From Lachnospiraceae bacterium (GTDB lineage: Bacteria; Bacillota; Clostridia; Lachnospirales; Lachnospiraceae), in the NCBI GenBank assembly GCA_017617545.1, contig JAFZVZ010000026.1, positions 1-64,000 on the forward strand: DNA of 64,000 nucleotides. Direction: 5' to 3'. The translations under genes were made by a program, and so were the position numbers. Below are positions 37,768 through 47,391 of the stretch, piece after piece. Numbering within the stretch: position 1 is the first letter of the stretch; the number at the start of each line of letters is the position of its first letter. The notes under the pieces were generated by a model. The model did not search any database. It was not told the origin of the DNA and saw only the letters and a program-made list of their open reading frames with translations.

Positions 37768-39891
37768 TCACTCGAGCAGGTCCGCAAAATACCGGTCCAC
37801 AAGCTCGCTCGAAATCCCCTTCGCGCTCACGAAATCGCGGATGATCTTCGGCCCGCGGCCCGCGACCATCTCGCGAAGCGTCTTGACACTGCTCTGCCAG
37901 CCGCTGTAGCTGCGGTAGTTGGTCTTCTTCACCGGGTCCCTGACCGGGTTCCAGCGCGCGCAGTTGTAGACCATGTCGTGGTCGAGCATCGCGACAAACT
38001 TGTCGATATACTCGCTGCAGCGCTCGTCCGTGAGCACGTTGGTCAGGATGTATTCCATCCGCTCGCAGAACAGCTCGCGGAACTCCTCATTTTCCAAAAG
38101 ACGGTAGATCAGCGCGTTGAACGTGTAGTAGCCCGTGTTGAACGTGCCGAGCAGCTCGTTCGTCGTCCCGGACACGCCGCGCGTCAGCGTGAGGTCGAGG
38201 TCGTACAGGACGTAGATCCACCGGCCGCCGAACTTGTCACCGGCCTTGCAGACACAGATGTTGTCGGGGTCGATGTTGCCGTCCCAAAGCTGCACGACGT
38301 AGTAGTCGGCGATGCTCTGCAGGTCAACGACCGACTTGACATAGTTGTAGGCTTCCTCGTCCGTCAGCCGGTTCTCGGAGATGAACTTCCACAGGTCCGT
38401 CCACTCCTTCGCTTCCTTGCCGCATTTGACGGTGTGCATCTGCTTGACGAGCGTGACCTCCTCCGGATCACAGCCGTAATGGGAAGCCACCATGTACTCG
38501 TCGGTGTGCTCGCGGATGTAGTAGATTCCGCGGTATTCGTCGTTGATGTAGAGGTTCACCGGACGGTAGGACTGCACCAAAAGGTCGTCCACAAGCCCGT
38601 TGTCCGTAACGAGCGACGTGAGCATCTCATCCCTCATCAGCGTCGCCTCGTTGTCCTGGCTTCCGCCGCGGAGAACGATCGAGTTGAACTCGTCCTCATC
38701 CATGTTGGTAAACAGCGGGTAGCGCAGCTTGGACGGGCCGTACGTCGTGGTGAACGTGATCTGATAGCTCTTCTTGATATATGCCCGGCTCGACCCGCCG
38801 AACGTGCTCACGGCACAGTCCTCGGAAAATTCGAGGTGTCCGTTTACGAACAGCGACAGGTTGGCCGCGTACTTGGTGCTCGACTGATAGTTCTCGTTCA
38901 TCCGGTTGAGATCCGCTTCCTTGATCGTCAGCCGCGCCACGTCGAGTTCATAATCGGGCGTATCAAAGAAATAGCTGAAGGTTGCCGGAAAGCTCTTATA
39001 ACAGCCGTCCACCTCCGCGTACGCGCGGATCGCGACGTTCGAGGAAATCTCGATCGGTTTGCCGTCCCACACCTTCGAGGATGATGTCGGCGCGCTGCCG
39101 TCGAGGGTGTACCGGATCGTCCCCTCCGTGAGGAAGCTGACGGTCTGTGTTCCCGCGTAAAATCCCGGTTCAAGGTCCACATCGGGTTTTGTCGTCATCC
39201 GCTCGAAGCCGCCCTCGTTGGCCGCTCCGATGCTCGGCTGGTCAAATATCCTCATCTCCTCGCCGACGCGCCCATAGCTTACGTTCTGCGGAAGCTCCGG
39301 ATACTCGACCATGTCGATGACACTGCCGTTTTTGTCCGACAGGTACACCTTCTCGCCGAAGTAGGACAGTTTGAACGCAAGGTCCTCCTCGTCGGTCACA
39401 TCATACTTTCCGGTGCAGTACACAACCGCGTATCCGCCCGCGGGCAGCTCGATCGCCGGAAGCGGATAGTCCGTGAGATGCTTCTTCGAATCGGACAGAC
39501 AAAAGTCTCCGAGTCGGATCGTCTCATCAGAGCCGTTGTACAGCTCGACGAGATCGTAATATGCTTTATTCTTCTCGTTGTATTTTGTGTTGGTCGGAAG
39601 TATTTCGTTGATGAACAACAGAGGCTTCGGCGCAGGCACCTCGGTCGGCGTCGGCGCAGCTTGTGTCGGCGCTGCCCCGGTCACAACCGTGGTCGGGGTG
39701 GTCTTTCCATCCGGGTCATTGCCGTTTGGGTTCGGGCCGTTCGGGTCCTCGGCACCGGTTGGCTCCGTCACGGTTCCGCCCGCGTCCTCGTTCGTGCCCG
39801 AATTGAGCCGGCTCGAGTTCACGACGGTCACGAGTACCAGCACAACAGCAAGCGTCGCAAATACCAATAAAGCTCTCTTGTTCCCGCTCAT
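37768..39891 (-). CDS. CotH-kinase family surface protein with lamin-tail domain, copy 2
   Basis: A 707-residue paralogue of copy 1 in the same order: hydrophobic N-terminal anchor (ALLVFATLAVVLVLVTVV), Gly/Pro/Thr/Asn linker, LTD domain (PLLFINEILPTNTKYNEKNKAYYDLVEL), beta region (GTIRYTLDGSAPTSSSKVW) and CotH domain (SRAYIKKSYQITF, LRGGSQDNEATLMRDEM, LYINDEYRGIYYIREH, QLWDGNIDPDNICVCK, VLYDLDLTL). The CotH core is well conserved between copies while the linkers differ completely, so the duplication is old and the catalytic function kept in both. Transcribed between ftsH and copy 1. Confidence 0.85.
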   Translation of the reverse strand: MSGNKRALLVFATLAVVLVLVTVVNSSRLNSGTNEDAGGTVTEPTGAEDPNGPNPNGNDPDGKTTPTTVVTGAAPTQAAPTPTEVPAPKPLLFINEILPTNTKYNEKNKAYYDLVELYNGSDETIRLGDFCLSDSKKHLTDYPLPAIELPAGGYAVVYCTGKYDVTDEEDLAFKLSYFGEKVYLSDKNGSVIDMVEYPELPQNVSYGRVGEEMRIFDQPSIGAANEGGFERMTTKPDVDLEPGFYAGTQTVSFLTEGTIRYTLDGSAPTSSSKVWDGKPIEISSNVAIRAYAEVDGCYKSFPATFSYFFDTPDYELDVARLTIKEADLNRMNENYQSSTKYAANLSLFVNGHLEFSEDCAVSTFGGSSRAYIKKSYQITFTTTYGPSKLRYPLFTNMDEDEFNSIVLRGGSQDNEATLMRDEMLTSLVTDNGLVDDLLVQSYRPVNLYINDEYRGIYYIREHTDEYMVASHYGCDPEEVTLVKQMHTVKCGKEAKEWTDLWKFISENRLTDEEAYNYVKSVVDLQSIADYYVVQLWDGNIDPDNICVCKAGDKFGGRWIYVLYDLDLTLTRGVSGTTNELLGTFNTGYYTFNALIYRLLENEEFRELFCERMEYILTNVLTDERCSEYIDKFVAMLDHDMVYNCARWNPVRDPVKKTNYRSYSGWQSSVKTLREMVAGRGPKIIRDFVSAKGISSELVDRYFADLLE

Positions 39892-39944
39892 CGCACGAAC
39901 CCTCTCTCCTCACACCTCTCACCGGACAACACGGTGATCGTCCG

Positions 39945-42041
39945 TTACAGTCTCTCCCCGGTCTCGTCTCCGTCCGGTACGGTTGCCGCACCCTCTGCGG
40001 TCCCGCTTTCTTCCCCGGTCGACGCAACCGTATCCCCGCTCACATCCTGGGCTGCCGGCGTTTCATCGGTCTCGCTCTCGTCGAGAGTGATCGACGTAAC
40101 CTCACCGGTCTGCGGCTTCTCGCCGCGCACGCGACGGAAAATCTCCATGAACTGCGCACCGGTGATCGTCTCCTTCTCGATCAGGAACTCCGCTGCCTCC
40201 TCAAGCACCTGGATATTTTCCCGAAGCATGCGCTCCGCGTCCGCGTAGCAGGCACCGATCGTGTTCTTCACCTCGGTGTCGATCTTCGTCGCCGTCTGGT
40301 CGCTGCACTGCGTCACGGCGCGTCCGTCAAGGTAACGGCTCTCGATCGTCTCCAAAGCGACCATGCCGAACTCATCCGACATACCGTACATCGTGATCAT
40401 CTGGCGTGCGAGCGAAGTCGCGCGCTCGATGTCGTTGCTCGCGCCGGTCGTGATCGAGTTGAAGATGACCGCCTCGGCCGCGCGTCCGCCGCACAGCGTG
40501 CGGATCTCGCGCAGGATATCGTTCTTCGAGCTTAAGTACTTCTCCTCCTCGGGCACCTGCATCGTATAACCGAGAGCGCCCATCGTACGAGGCACGATCG
40601 TGATCTTCTGCACCGGCTCAGCGCCCTTCTGCAAAGCAGCCACAAGCGCGTGACCGACCTCGTGGAACGCGACGATCCTCTTCTCCTCCGGGCCGAGGAT
40701 GCGGTCCTTCTTCTCCTTGCCGGCGAAGACGACCTCCACGGACTCCATCAGGTCGGACTGCTGCACGACCGTACGTCCCTCCTTGACCGCGAGGATCGCG
40801 GCCTCGTTGATGATATTGGCAAGATCCGACCCGACCGCGCCGCTCGTCGCGAGGGCGATGGCCTCGAGGTCGACCGAATCGTGCATGAGAACATTTTTCG
40901 AATGAACCTTCAATGTCGCGAGACGTCCCTTCAGATCAGGCTTGTCCACGATGATCCGGCGGTCGAAACGACCCGGGCGCAGAAGCGCCTTGTCGAGGAT
41001 TTCCGGACGGTTCGTCGCCGCTAAGATCACGACACCCTTCGAAGTGTCGAAGCCGTCCATCTCCGCGAGGAGCTGGTTCAGGGTCTGCTCGCGCTCGTCG
41101 TTGCCTCCGCCGTATCGGCTGTCACGGCTCTTGCCGATCGCGTCGATCTCGTCGATGAAGACGATGCAGGGAGCCATCTGCTGCGCCTGGCGGAACAGAT
41201 CACGCACACGGGACGCGCCGACACCGACGTACATCTCGACGAAGTCGGAACCCGACAGCGAGAAGAACGGTACCTTCGCCTCGCCGGCGACCGCCTTCGC
41301 AAGCAGCGTCTTACCGGTTCCGGGAGGGCCTACCAAAAGAGCTCCCTTCGGCAGCTTCGCGCCGATGCGGGTGTATTTTGCGGGATCATGCAGGAAGTCG
41401 ACAAGCTCCAGCACGGACTCCTTCGCTTCCTCCTGGCCGGCCACATCCTTGAACGTGACGCCGGTCTCCTTCTCGACATACATCTTCGCGGTCGATTTGC
41501 CCGCGCCGAAGCCGCCGATACCGCCGTTCTTCGAGAACATGCGGTACACGCCCCAGAGCATCAGGTAGATGAACACGAAAGGCAGGATGTACGCGAAAAA
41601 GATATCCAGGATCGTCGTGCTCTTGTCGACGATCAGCCTCTTGTACTCAAACTTCTCGGTCTGTTTCTCATCGGCCTCGCTGCGGCTTCTCGCCTCTTCG
41701 AGTCGCTCCGTCAGCTTCGAGTCCGTCTCGATGATACCCGTGTAATAGGTCTCAACGCGCACGTCCTCCTTGGCGCTCTCGCGCGGATAGATCACGATCT
41801 TGTCGTAATCGTCCTGGATCTCGATCTTGAGGATCTCATCCTTCTCCAACATCGTGAGAAACTCGCCGTAGGTGATCTCGCGGTTGCGGATCTTGTTGAT
41901 CTCCGACGAGATAAACATGTAGCAGAGAATGAAAATGAAGAACAGGATCACCGTCAGGATGATCCGTGAGGCTACGCCGTTTTTGCGGCCGTCGTTCTTC
42001 TTGTTGCCTCCGCCCTTGTTGTCATTGTTCGATGTTCCCAT
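39945..42041 (-). CDS. ftsH: ATP-dependent zinc metalloprotease FtsH
   Basis: Membrane AAA+ protease degrading unassembled and regulatory proteins. A 698-residue protein: TM helices near 26-46 and 143-166 flanking an extracytoplasmic domain, Walker A GPPGTGKT (238-245), Walker B IVFIDEIDAIG, second-region-of-homology RPGRFDRR, and the zinc site HEVGH. The third zinc ligand lies in the helix after TGASNDIERAT. Ala in the common HEAGH is Val here, a tolerated change. A C-terminal tail of about 60 acidic/Thr-rich residues is longer than usual. GGGAG precedes the ATG at 42041. Confidence 0.95.
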   Translation of the reverse strand: MGTSNNDNKGGGNKKNDGRKNGVASRIILTVILFFIFILCYMFISSEINKIRNREITYGEFLTMLEKDEILKIEIQDDYDKIVIYPRESAKEDVRVETYYTGIIETDSKLTERLEEARSRSEADEKQTEKFEYKRLIVDKSTTILDIFFAYILPFVFIYLMLWGVYRMFSKNGGIGGFGAGKSTAKMYVEKETGVTFKDVAGQEEAKESVLELVDFLHDPAKYTRIGAKLPKGALLVGPPGTGKTLLAKAVAGEAKVPFFSLSGSDFVEMYVGVGASRVRDLFRQAQQMAPCIVFIDEIDAIGKSRDSRYGGGNDEREQTLNQLLAEMDGFDTSKGVVILAATNRPEILDKALLRPGRFDRRIIVDKPDLKGRLATLKVHSKNVLMHDSVDLEAIALATSGAVGSDLANIINEAAILAVKEGRTVVQQSDLMESVEVVFAGKEKKDRILGPEEKRIVAFHEVGHALVAALQKGAEPVQKITIVPRTMGALGYTMQVPEEEKYLSSKNDILREIRTLCGGRAAEAVIFNSITTGASNDIERATSLARQMITMYGMSDEFGMVALETIESRYLDGRAVTQCSDQTATKIDTEVKNTIGACYADAERMLRENIQVLEEAAEFLIEKETITGAQFMEIFRRVRGEKPQTGEVTSITLDESETDETPAAQDVSGDTVASTGEESGTAEGAATVPDGDETGERL

Positions 42042-42143
42042 CGTAGTTCTCCCTCTGTCGCGCCGCCCCGCGTGGCACGGCGCATTTCTTTTTTATTGTT
42101 CGGAAAATGTTTCCGCGAACTTCCGCTTTCCTCTTCGTTACGC

Positions 42144-42881
42144 TCACCCGAGCGCGTCGACCGCGTCCTTCATCACCGACGCGATGTCGTCGTGGATCAC
42201 GAGCTGCGCATACGAATCCGCCTGCGTCACGCTCTTGTTGATCAGCACCAGCTTGCGCCCGCGGTAGTATTGGATCAGCCCGGCCGCCGGGTATACGATC
42301 AGCGACGTTCCGCCGATGATCAGCGTGTCCGCCTTCGCGATCGCCGAGACCGCCTTGTTGATGACCGTGTCATCGAGGCTCTCCTCGTAGAGCACGACAT
42401 CGGGCTTGATCACACCGCCGCACTCGCAGCGCGGCACGCCGTCCGCCTCTAAGATCGCGTCCACGCCGTAGAACTTATGGCAGCGCGTGCAGTAGTTTCG
42501 GAGCACGGACCCGTGCAGCTCGTACACAACCTTCGAGCCCGCCTTCTGGTGCAGACCGTCAATGTTCTGCGTCACCACGGCCTTGAGCTTGCCCATCTGC
42601 TCGAGCTTCGCGAGCGCCTTGTGGCAGTCGTTCGGCTCCGCCTCCGGGTAGACAAGGTATTTCTTGTAAAAGTCGAAGAAATCCTCGGGATATCTCTCGT
42701 AAAATGTTCTCGACACCATCTCCTCCGGCGACAGCGTGCGGTGCAGCTTCTGATGGAACAGCCCGTTCGCGCTCCGGAAATCCGGAATGTTGCTCGCGGT
42801 CGAAACGCCCGCGCCTCCGAAAAATACGATGTTGTCGCTTCCCCTCAACAAATCCGCCAGTTTCTGTCTCTGCTCGTCCAT
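42144..42881 (-). CDS. NAD-dependent protein deacylase (sirtuin)
   Basis: A 245-residue Sir2 protein that removes acyl groups from lysines using NAD+. It has the Rossmann motif GGAGVSTASNIPDFRS, catalytic region TQNIDGLHQKAG and YELHGS (catalytic His), a four-cysteine zinc site (YCTRC ... RCEC), IKPDVVLYEE and GTSL for NAD binding. AGGAGAGGGC precedes the ATG at 42881. Stands between the AraC regulator and ftsH; probably co-transcribed with the former. Confidence 0.93.
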   Translation of the reverse strand: MDEQRQKLADLLRGSDNIVFFGGAGVSTASNIPDFRSANGLFHQKLHRTLSPEEMVSRTFYERYPEDFFDFYKKYLVYPEAEPNDCHKALAKLEQMGKLKAVVTQNIDGLHQKAGSKVVYELHGSVLRNYCTRCHKFYGVDAILEADGVPRCECGGVIKPDVVLYEESLDDTVINKAVSAIAKADTLIIGGTSLIVYPAAGLIQYYRGRKLVLINKSVTQADSYAQLVIHDDIASVMKDAVDALG

Positions 42882-42932
42882 GCCCTCTCCTTTCCGGGTC
42901 GGTCCCGGCCCTGTTGCCGCTGCCGCGGCAGG

Positions 42933-43799
42933 TTACTCCGTATCGATCGCCGCCTTGCGGTAGTACAGCGGCGAAACCCCATAATACTTCTTGAACAGCT
43001 TGCTGAAATGGTACACATCGTCGTAGCCGACCTGCGCGGCGATCGCGCGGATGCTGCCGCGATTTTCCTCGAGCATCTCCTTCGCCTTCGCGAGGCGGAT
43101 CTGGATCAGGTAGTTGATCGGCGAGTCTCCGGTCTTCTCCTTGAAGATCTTGGAGATGTACACGGGACTTAAGTACATGTTCTGCGCGATCCCGTCGAGG
43201 GAAATGTGCTGCGAATAATTCGCCTTCAGGTACTGGATGATCTTCTGCACGACGTAGCTCTTCGAGTAGCTCTCGAACGTCACGCCGACAACCTCCTCCT
43301 TCGGCTTCTCCACCACGGAGCGGTACAGAAGGATCAGGATCTTCATCATCTGTGCCTGCACAAGGTAGTATCGTCCGGACTGCGGAGCCATGTTCTCATC
43401 GATGATCTCGTAGCAGCAGCGGCTGATCTCTCGCTTTACCTCGTTGCTCAGCGTGAGAACCGGACACCCGTCCGGCAGCCGCAGCGAGTTCGGCTCCATG
43501 TTCAGAAAATGCAGGTCCGAAATGCCCGCCACGAACTCGAGCGTCGGGTCCGCCGGGTTTGTGATGATGCTCTGATGCATCACTCCCGGGTTACACACGA
43601 GAAGATCGCCCTGCTTGACATCGTATGTCACGCCGTCGATCAGATACTGTCCCTTTCCGGAGAGTATGTACGCGATCTCCAGGATCGAATGCGAATGATA
43701 GTAGGTGAGCCGCGCGTCCCTCACGCGGCTGCAGTACAGCACGCTCGGATGAAAATCCTCGTAGGAAATGTCCGACTGATTCCCTGAAAACCCCGCCAT
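42933..43799 (-). CDS. AraC/XylS-family transcriptional regulator
   Basis: A 288-residue regulator. The N-terminal 110 residues form a cupin-type sugar-sensing domain (HSHSILEIAYILSGKGQYLIDG, GDLLVCNPGVMH), typical of regulators of carbohydrate use in Lachnospiraceae. The C-terminal 100 residues hold two helix-turn-helix motifs (SLDGIAQNMYLSPVYISKIFK and IRAIAAQVGYDDVYHFSKLFKK) with the AraC signature ending YYGVSPLYYRK. GGAGG lies nine bases before the ATG at 43799. No sugar operon is adjacent, so the target genes are unknown. Confidence 0.9.
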   Translation of the reverse strand: MAGFSGNQSDISYEDFHPSVLYCSRVRDARLTYYHSHSILEIAYILSGKGQYLIDGVTYDVKQGDLLVCNPGVMHQSIITNPADPTLEFVAGISDLHFLNMEPNSLRLPDGCPVLTLSNEVKREISRCCYEIIDENMAPQSGRYYLVQAQMMKILILLYRSVVEKPKEEVVGVTFESYSKSYVVQKIIQYLKANYSQHISLDGIAQNMYLSPVYISKIFKEKTGDSPINYLIQIRLAKAKEMLEENRGSIRAIAAQVGYDDVYHFSKLFKKYYGVSPLYYRKAAIDTE

Positions 43800-43845
43800 A
43801 TGTTGTTACCTCCTCAACCTCATGCCGGCTTGTACCGGCGCCTTC

Positions 43846-44520
43846 TCAAATATTCTCGATCTGCCAGTCGATCGGTTTCACCCCGTGCGCTGCCAGAAAC
43901 TCGTTCGCCCTGCTGAAGTGCTTGCATCCGAAAAATCCACGGTACGCCGACAGCGGGCTCGGATGCGGCGCCGTCAGGATCAGGTGGTTTTTGTTCGTAA
44001 GCATCGAGATCTTACTCTGCGCCGGCCTTCCCCAAAGCATGAACACGATCGGCCGGTCCTCGCCGTTCAGCGCCTCGATCACGGCGTCGGTGAACTTCTC
44101 CCATCCGCGGTTCTGATGCGAGTTCGCCTGGTGCGCGCGCACCGTGAGAACCGTGTTGAGCAGGAGTACTCCCTGCTTCGCCCATTTTACGAGGTATCCG
44201 TTATTCGGAACGTAGCACCCCAGATCGTTGCGCAGCTCCTCGTAGATGTTCACGAGCGAAGGCGGAACCTCCGTGCCCGGACACACCGAGAAGCACAGGC
44301 CGTGCGCCTGGTTGACCTCATGGTACGGATCCTGTCCCAGGATCACCACCTTGACATCCTCGCGCTTCGTGTAGCGGAACGCCTCGAAGATCTGGTCCTT
44401 CGGCGGATACACCGTGCCGCGCGCGTACTCCGTCTTTACGAAATCGCTGAGCTCACGGTAGTACGGCTTGGCAAACTCGGTCCTCACAAGACCGGTCCAG
44501 TCCTCCGCGATCACTGCCAT
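43846..44520 (-). CDS. ung: Uracil-DNA glycosylase, family 1
   Basis: Removes uracil from DNA. Its 224 residues contain the water-activating loop [18 protein letters not shown], the [18 protein letters not shown] block, [12 protein letters not shown] and the Leu/His intercalation loop [21 protein letters not shown]. The ATG at 44520 overlaps the hisF stop by ten bases, so ung is translated as the last gene of the hisH-hisF-ung run. Confidence 0.95.
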   Translation of the reverse strand: MAVIAEDWTGLVRTEFAKPYYRELSDFVKTEYARGTVYPPKDQIFEAFRYTKREDVKVVILGQDPYHEVNQAHGLCFSVCPGTEVPPSLVNIYEELRNDLGCYVPNNGYLVKWAKQGVLLLNTVLTVRAHQANSHQNRGWEKFTDAVIEALNGEDRPIVFMLWGRPAQSKISMLTNKNHLILTAPHPSPLSAYRGFFGCKHFSRANEFLAAHGVKPIDWQIENI

Positions 44521-45284
44521 CCCGGCACCTCCCGCACGCTCACGCCGCGCTCCTTCAAGTACTTCTTGACCTCGCCGATCTCAAGTTCCTTGTAGTGGAA
44601 CAGCGTCGCCGCCAGCGCAGCGTCCGCGCCGCCTTCGGTCAGCGCCTCGTAGAAGTGCTCGCAGTTGCCCGCGCCGCCCGACGCGATCACCGGGATCGTC
44701 ACGCGGTCCGCGACCGCTCTCGTGAGCGCGAGATCATAACCGTCCTTCGTTCCGTCGCAGTCCATGCTCGTGAGGAGGATCTCCCCCGCGCCGAGCTCCT
44801 GCGCGCGTCCGGCCCACTCGACCGCGTCGATGCCCATGTCCACGCGGCCGCCGTTTTTGAAAATGTGCCATGTGCCGTCGGGCATGCGCTTCGCGTCGAT
44901 CGCCACGACCACGCACTGGCTGCCGAACTTGTCCGCCGCCTCGCTGATCAGCGTCGGGTTCATGATGGCCGCCGAGTTGACCGCCACCTTGTCCGCGCCC
45001 TCGCGAAGGATCATGCGGAAATCATCGACCGAGCGGATACCTCCGCCGACGGTGAACGGGATGAACACCTGCTCCGCCACGCGTCTGACCATCTCCTTCT
45101 TGATGGTACGCGCGTCCGACGACGCCGTGATGTCCAGGAACACCAGCTCGTCCGCGCCGGCTTTGCCGTACGCCTTGCCGACTTCCACGGGGTCGCCCGC
45201 GTCGCGCAGGTTGACAAAATTGATACCCTTGACCACGCGTCCGTTGTGAACGTCGAGGCAGGGAATGATTCGTTTTGTAAACAT
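44511..45284 (-). CDS. hisF: Imidazole glycerol phosphate synthase, cyclase subunit
   Basis: With HisH converts PRFAR and glutamine-derived ammonia to imidazole glycerol phosphate and AICAR in histidine synthesis. A 257-residue (beta/alpha)8 barrel: catalytic Asp near the start ([17 protein letters not shown]), second Asp in [11 protein letters not shown], phosphate sites GGGIRS and ASGGAGN. GGAG precedes the ATG at 45284. Only hisH and hisF of the pathway are here. Confidence 0.95.
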   Translation of the reverse strand: MFTKRIIPCLDVHNGRVVKGINFVNLRDAGDPVEVGKAYGKAGADELVFLDITASSDARTIKKEMVRRVAEQVFIPFTVGGGIRSVDDFRMILREGADKVAVNSAAIMNPTLISEAADKFGSQCVVVAIDAKRMPDGTWHIFKNGGRVDMGIDAVEWAGRAQELGAGEILLTSMDCDGTKDGYDLALTRAVADRVTIPVIASGGAGNCEHFYEALTEGGADAALAATLFHYKELEIGEVKKYLKERGVSVREVPGWQ

Positions 45285-45293
45285 TGTATTCTC

Positions 45294-45896
45294 CTAGAAA
45301 GCCGCGAAATTCTTCAGTATCTGCATGCCCACATCCCCGCTCTTCTCGGGATGGAACTGGCACGCGCACAGGTTGCCGTGCTCAACCGCCGCGTGGATCG
45401 TCGGGCCGTACTCGGTCGTCGCCGCAACATCCTCGGGATTCCCCGCCTGCAGGTAGTACGAGTGGACAAAGTACACATAGCTCTCCTCGGGGATACCCCG
45501 GAACAGCTTCGCCTCCTTCGGAAAATGCAGATCATTCCACCCGATGTGCGGGATCTTCCGTCCGCCTCCCTCGGGGATGCGCACGATCCTTCCGGGGAGA
45601 AGCGACAGTCCGGGAACTCCGGGTGCCTCCTCGCTCGAGTCGAACAGAAGCTGCAGTCCGAGGCAGATGCCTAGGAACGGCTTCGTCTGCGAGACCTCGC
45701 GGATCACGTCGATGAGGTTTCTCTCCGCAAGCTTGCCCATCGCGTCACCGAACGCGCCTACGCCCGGAAGGATGACCCGATCCGCCTTGCGGATCACCTC
45801 GGGATCCGAGGTCACCGTGTTGTCAATGCCGAGCGAGAGCAGCGCATTTTCCACGCTCTTGATGTTGCCGGCATCGTAATCAATGATTGCTATCAT
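45294..45896 (-). CDS. hisH: Imidazole glycerol phosphate synthase, glutaminase subunit
   Basis: A class I glutamine amidotransferase of 200 residues feeding ammonia to HisF. Standard N terminus IAIIDYDAGNIKSVENAL, oxyanion region LPGVGAFGDAM, nucleophile Cys in FLGICLGLQLLFDSSEE and the His/Glu pair in CACQFHPEKSGDVG. The frame is open to 45953. ATG 45896 fits the family N terminus; ATG 45905 is also possible. Either start lies inside the 3' end of the histidine-kinase gene, so they are translationally linked. Confidence 0.92.
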   Translation of the reverse strand: MIAIIDYDAGNIKSVENALLSLGIDNTVTSDPEVIRKADRVILPGVGAFGDAMGKLAERNLIDVIREVSQTKPFLGICLGLQLLFDSSEEAPGVPGLSLLPGRIVRIPEGGGRKIPHIGWNDLHFPKEAKLFRGIPEESYVYFVHSYYLQAGNPEDVAATTEYGPTIHAAVEHGNLCACQFHPEKSGDVGMQILKNFAAF

Positions 45897-47382
45897 GTGT
45901 CTCATGTCTCCGTTCCTCGCCTGCGGGCTCCAGCTCAAACCAGAACTCCACACCGTTCTCGTGGTTTAACACGCCGAACCGGCGATGATGTCGATCCATC
46001 ACGGCCTTCACGATGGAGAGGCCGATGCCGCTGCCGCCGTACTCGCGGCTGCGGGCTTTATCCACCTTGTAAAACTTGGTCCAGATCTTGTCGATATCCT
46101 CCTCGGGGATCGGGTCGCCCGTGTTGTACACGGACACTCTCACGGAATCCTCCATTGTCTCCAGTGAGACCGCGATCTCCTTCGACTTCGAGGCGTGATT
46201 GATCGCGTTGCTCACGTAGTTCGTCACGACCTCCTCGATCATGTACTCGTCCGCCCACACGTACACGGGCTCCGTCTCGTGCCAGTGCAGCTTGATCTCC
46301 TTCTGCGTGCGCAGCACCTCCGTCGAGTTCAGCACTCCGTTGATGAGCTCCACGATGTCGATGCGCGAGTACTCCACCTGGTTTCCGCCGAACTCCAGCT
46401 GGTTGAGCGTCAGGAGTTTCTGCACCATCCGGTTCATCTTCGCCGCCTCGTCGGATATTACACTGCAATAGAATTCACGGCTCTCCGCGTCGTCGGATAT
46501 ATTTTCCGAAAGACCTTCCGCGTAGCCCTGGATCAGGGCGATCGGGGTCTTCAGCTCATGCGATACGTTCGCGATGAAATCCGACCGCATCTCGTCAAGC
46601 TGCGTGCGGTGCTCCAGGTCTCGCTGGAGCTCGCTGTTCGCGTTCTTGAGCTCGCCGATCGTCTCCTGCAAGCGCTCGGACAACCGGTTGAGCGCCCCGG
46701 CCAAAACGCCGATCTCGTCGCTTCCGTGCTCGGCGCACCGCGCCTCGAAATCAAGGCCGACCATTCTCTCCGCGACCTCGGACATCTGCCGGATCGGCTT
46801 GGTAACCGCACGGCTGATCAACAGCGCGATACCGATGGAGACCAGCAAAACGATCAGTCCGACCAAAAGAAGTCGGTCCGTGATGTAGCGGTTGTCGCTC
46901 TCCATCTGCATGTAGCTCGCGCGGATCAGAACGGTGAAGCCGTTGTCGAGCGTGCCGTACAGGTCGAGGCTCATCAGCTTCGTCGTCTCGTCGATGTTCT
47001 TGTACACGGTGTACTTCTCCGTGGTCACGAGCTCAGCCACTTCATTTTTCGAGCTGTAGCCGGTGTAGCGCATGATCGGATCCATGTACCAGCTGTCCGC
47101 GTTCGTGCTGTAGTTGACCTGCGCCTTCGCGTTGTACAGGAACACCATGTACTGCTGTCCGACCCGGACAGAGATCGCCGACCGCTCCTCGCGGTCCAGT
47201 TTGGTCTTGCCGTCCATGATCTCGTTGAGCGTGTCGTAGCAGTCCTCGATCTCGATCACGATCTTCCGGAACGAAAAATCATCGATCAGGACGCGGAACA
47301 GAAGCCACATGCCGCCGAGGCTCACGATGATCAGCAGCGCGAACGCCAGCATCATTTTGTATCGAAACGATATCTTCTTCAT
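45880..47382 (-). CDS. Membrane sensor histidine kinase (HAMP, HisKA)
   Basis: A 500-residue classic sensor kinase: TM1 (MMLAFALLIIVSLGGMWLLF), an extracytoplasmic sensing domain of about 140 residues, TM2 (LLLVGLIVLLVSIGIALLI), HAMP, a dimerisation/phosphoacceptor helix with HELKTPIALIQGYAEG, and an ATPase domain with N box (YVSNAINHASK), G1 (VYNTGDPIPEEDI) and G2 (GGSGIGLSIVKAVM). Signal unknown. It pairs with the response regulator nine bases upstream and overlaps hisH downstream. Confidence 0.93.
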   Translation of the reverse strand: MKKISFRYKMMLAFALLIIVSLGGMWLLFRVLIDDFSFRKIVIEIEDCYDTLNEIMDGKTKLDREERSAISVRVGQQYMVFLYNAKAQVNYSTNADSWYMDPIMRYTGYSSKNEVAELVTTEKYTVYKNIDETTKLMSLDLYGTLDNGFTVLIRASYMQMESDNRYITDRLLLVGLIVLLVSIGIALLISRAVTKPIRQMSEVAERMVGLDFEARCAEHGSDEIGVLAGALNRLSERLQETIGELKNANSELQRDLEHRTQLDEMRSDFIANVSHELKTPIALIQGYAEGLSENISDDAESREFYCSVISDEAAKMNRMVQKLLTLNQLEFGGNQVEYSRIDIVELINGVLNSTEVLRTQKEIKLHWHETEPVYVWADEYMIEEVVTNYVSNAINHASKSKEIAVSLETMEDSVRVSVYNTGDPIPEEDIDKIWTKFYKVDKARSREYGGSGIGLSIVKAVMDRHHRRFGVLNHENGVEFWFELEPAGEERRHETHDSNH

Positions 47383-47391
47383 GCTCTTCCC

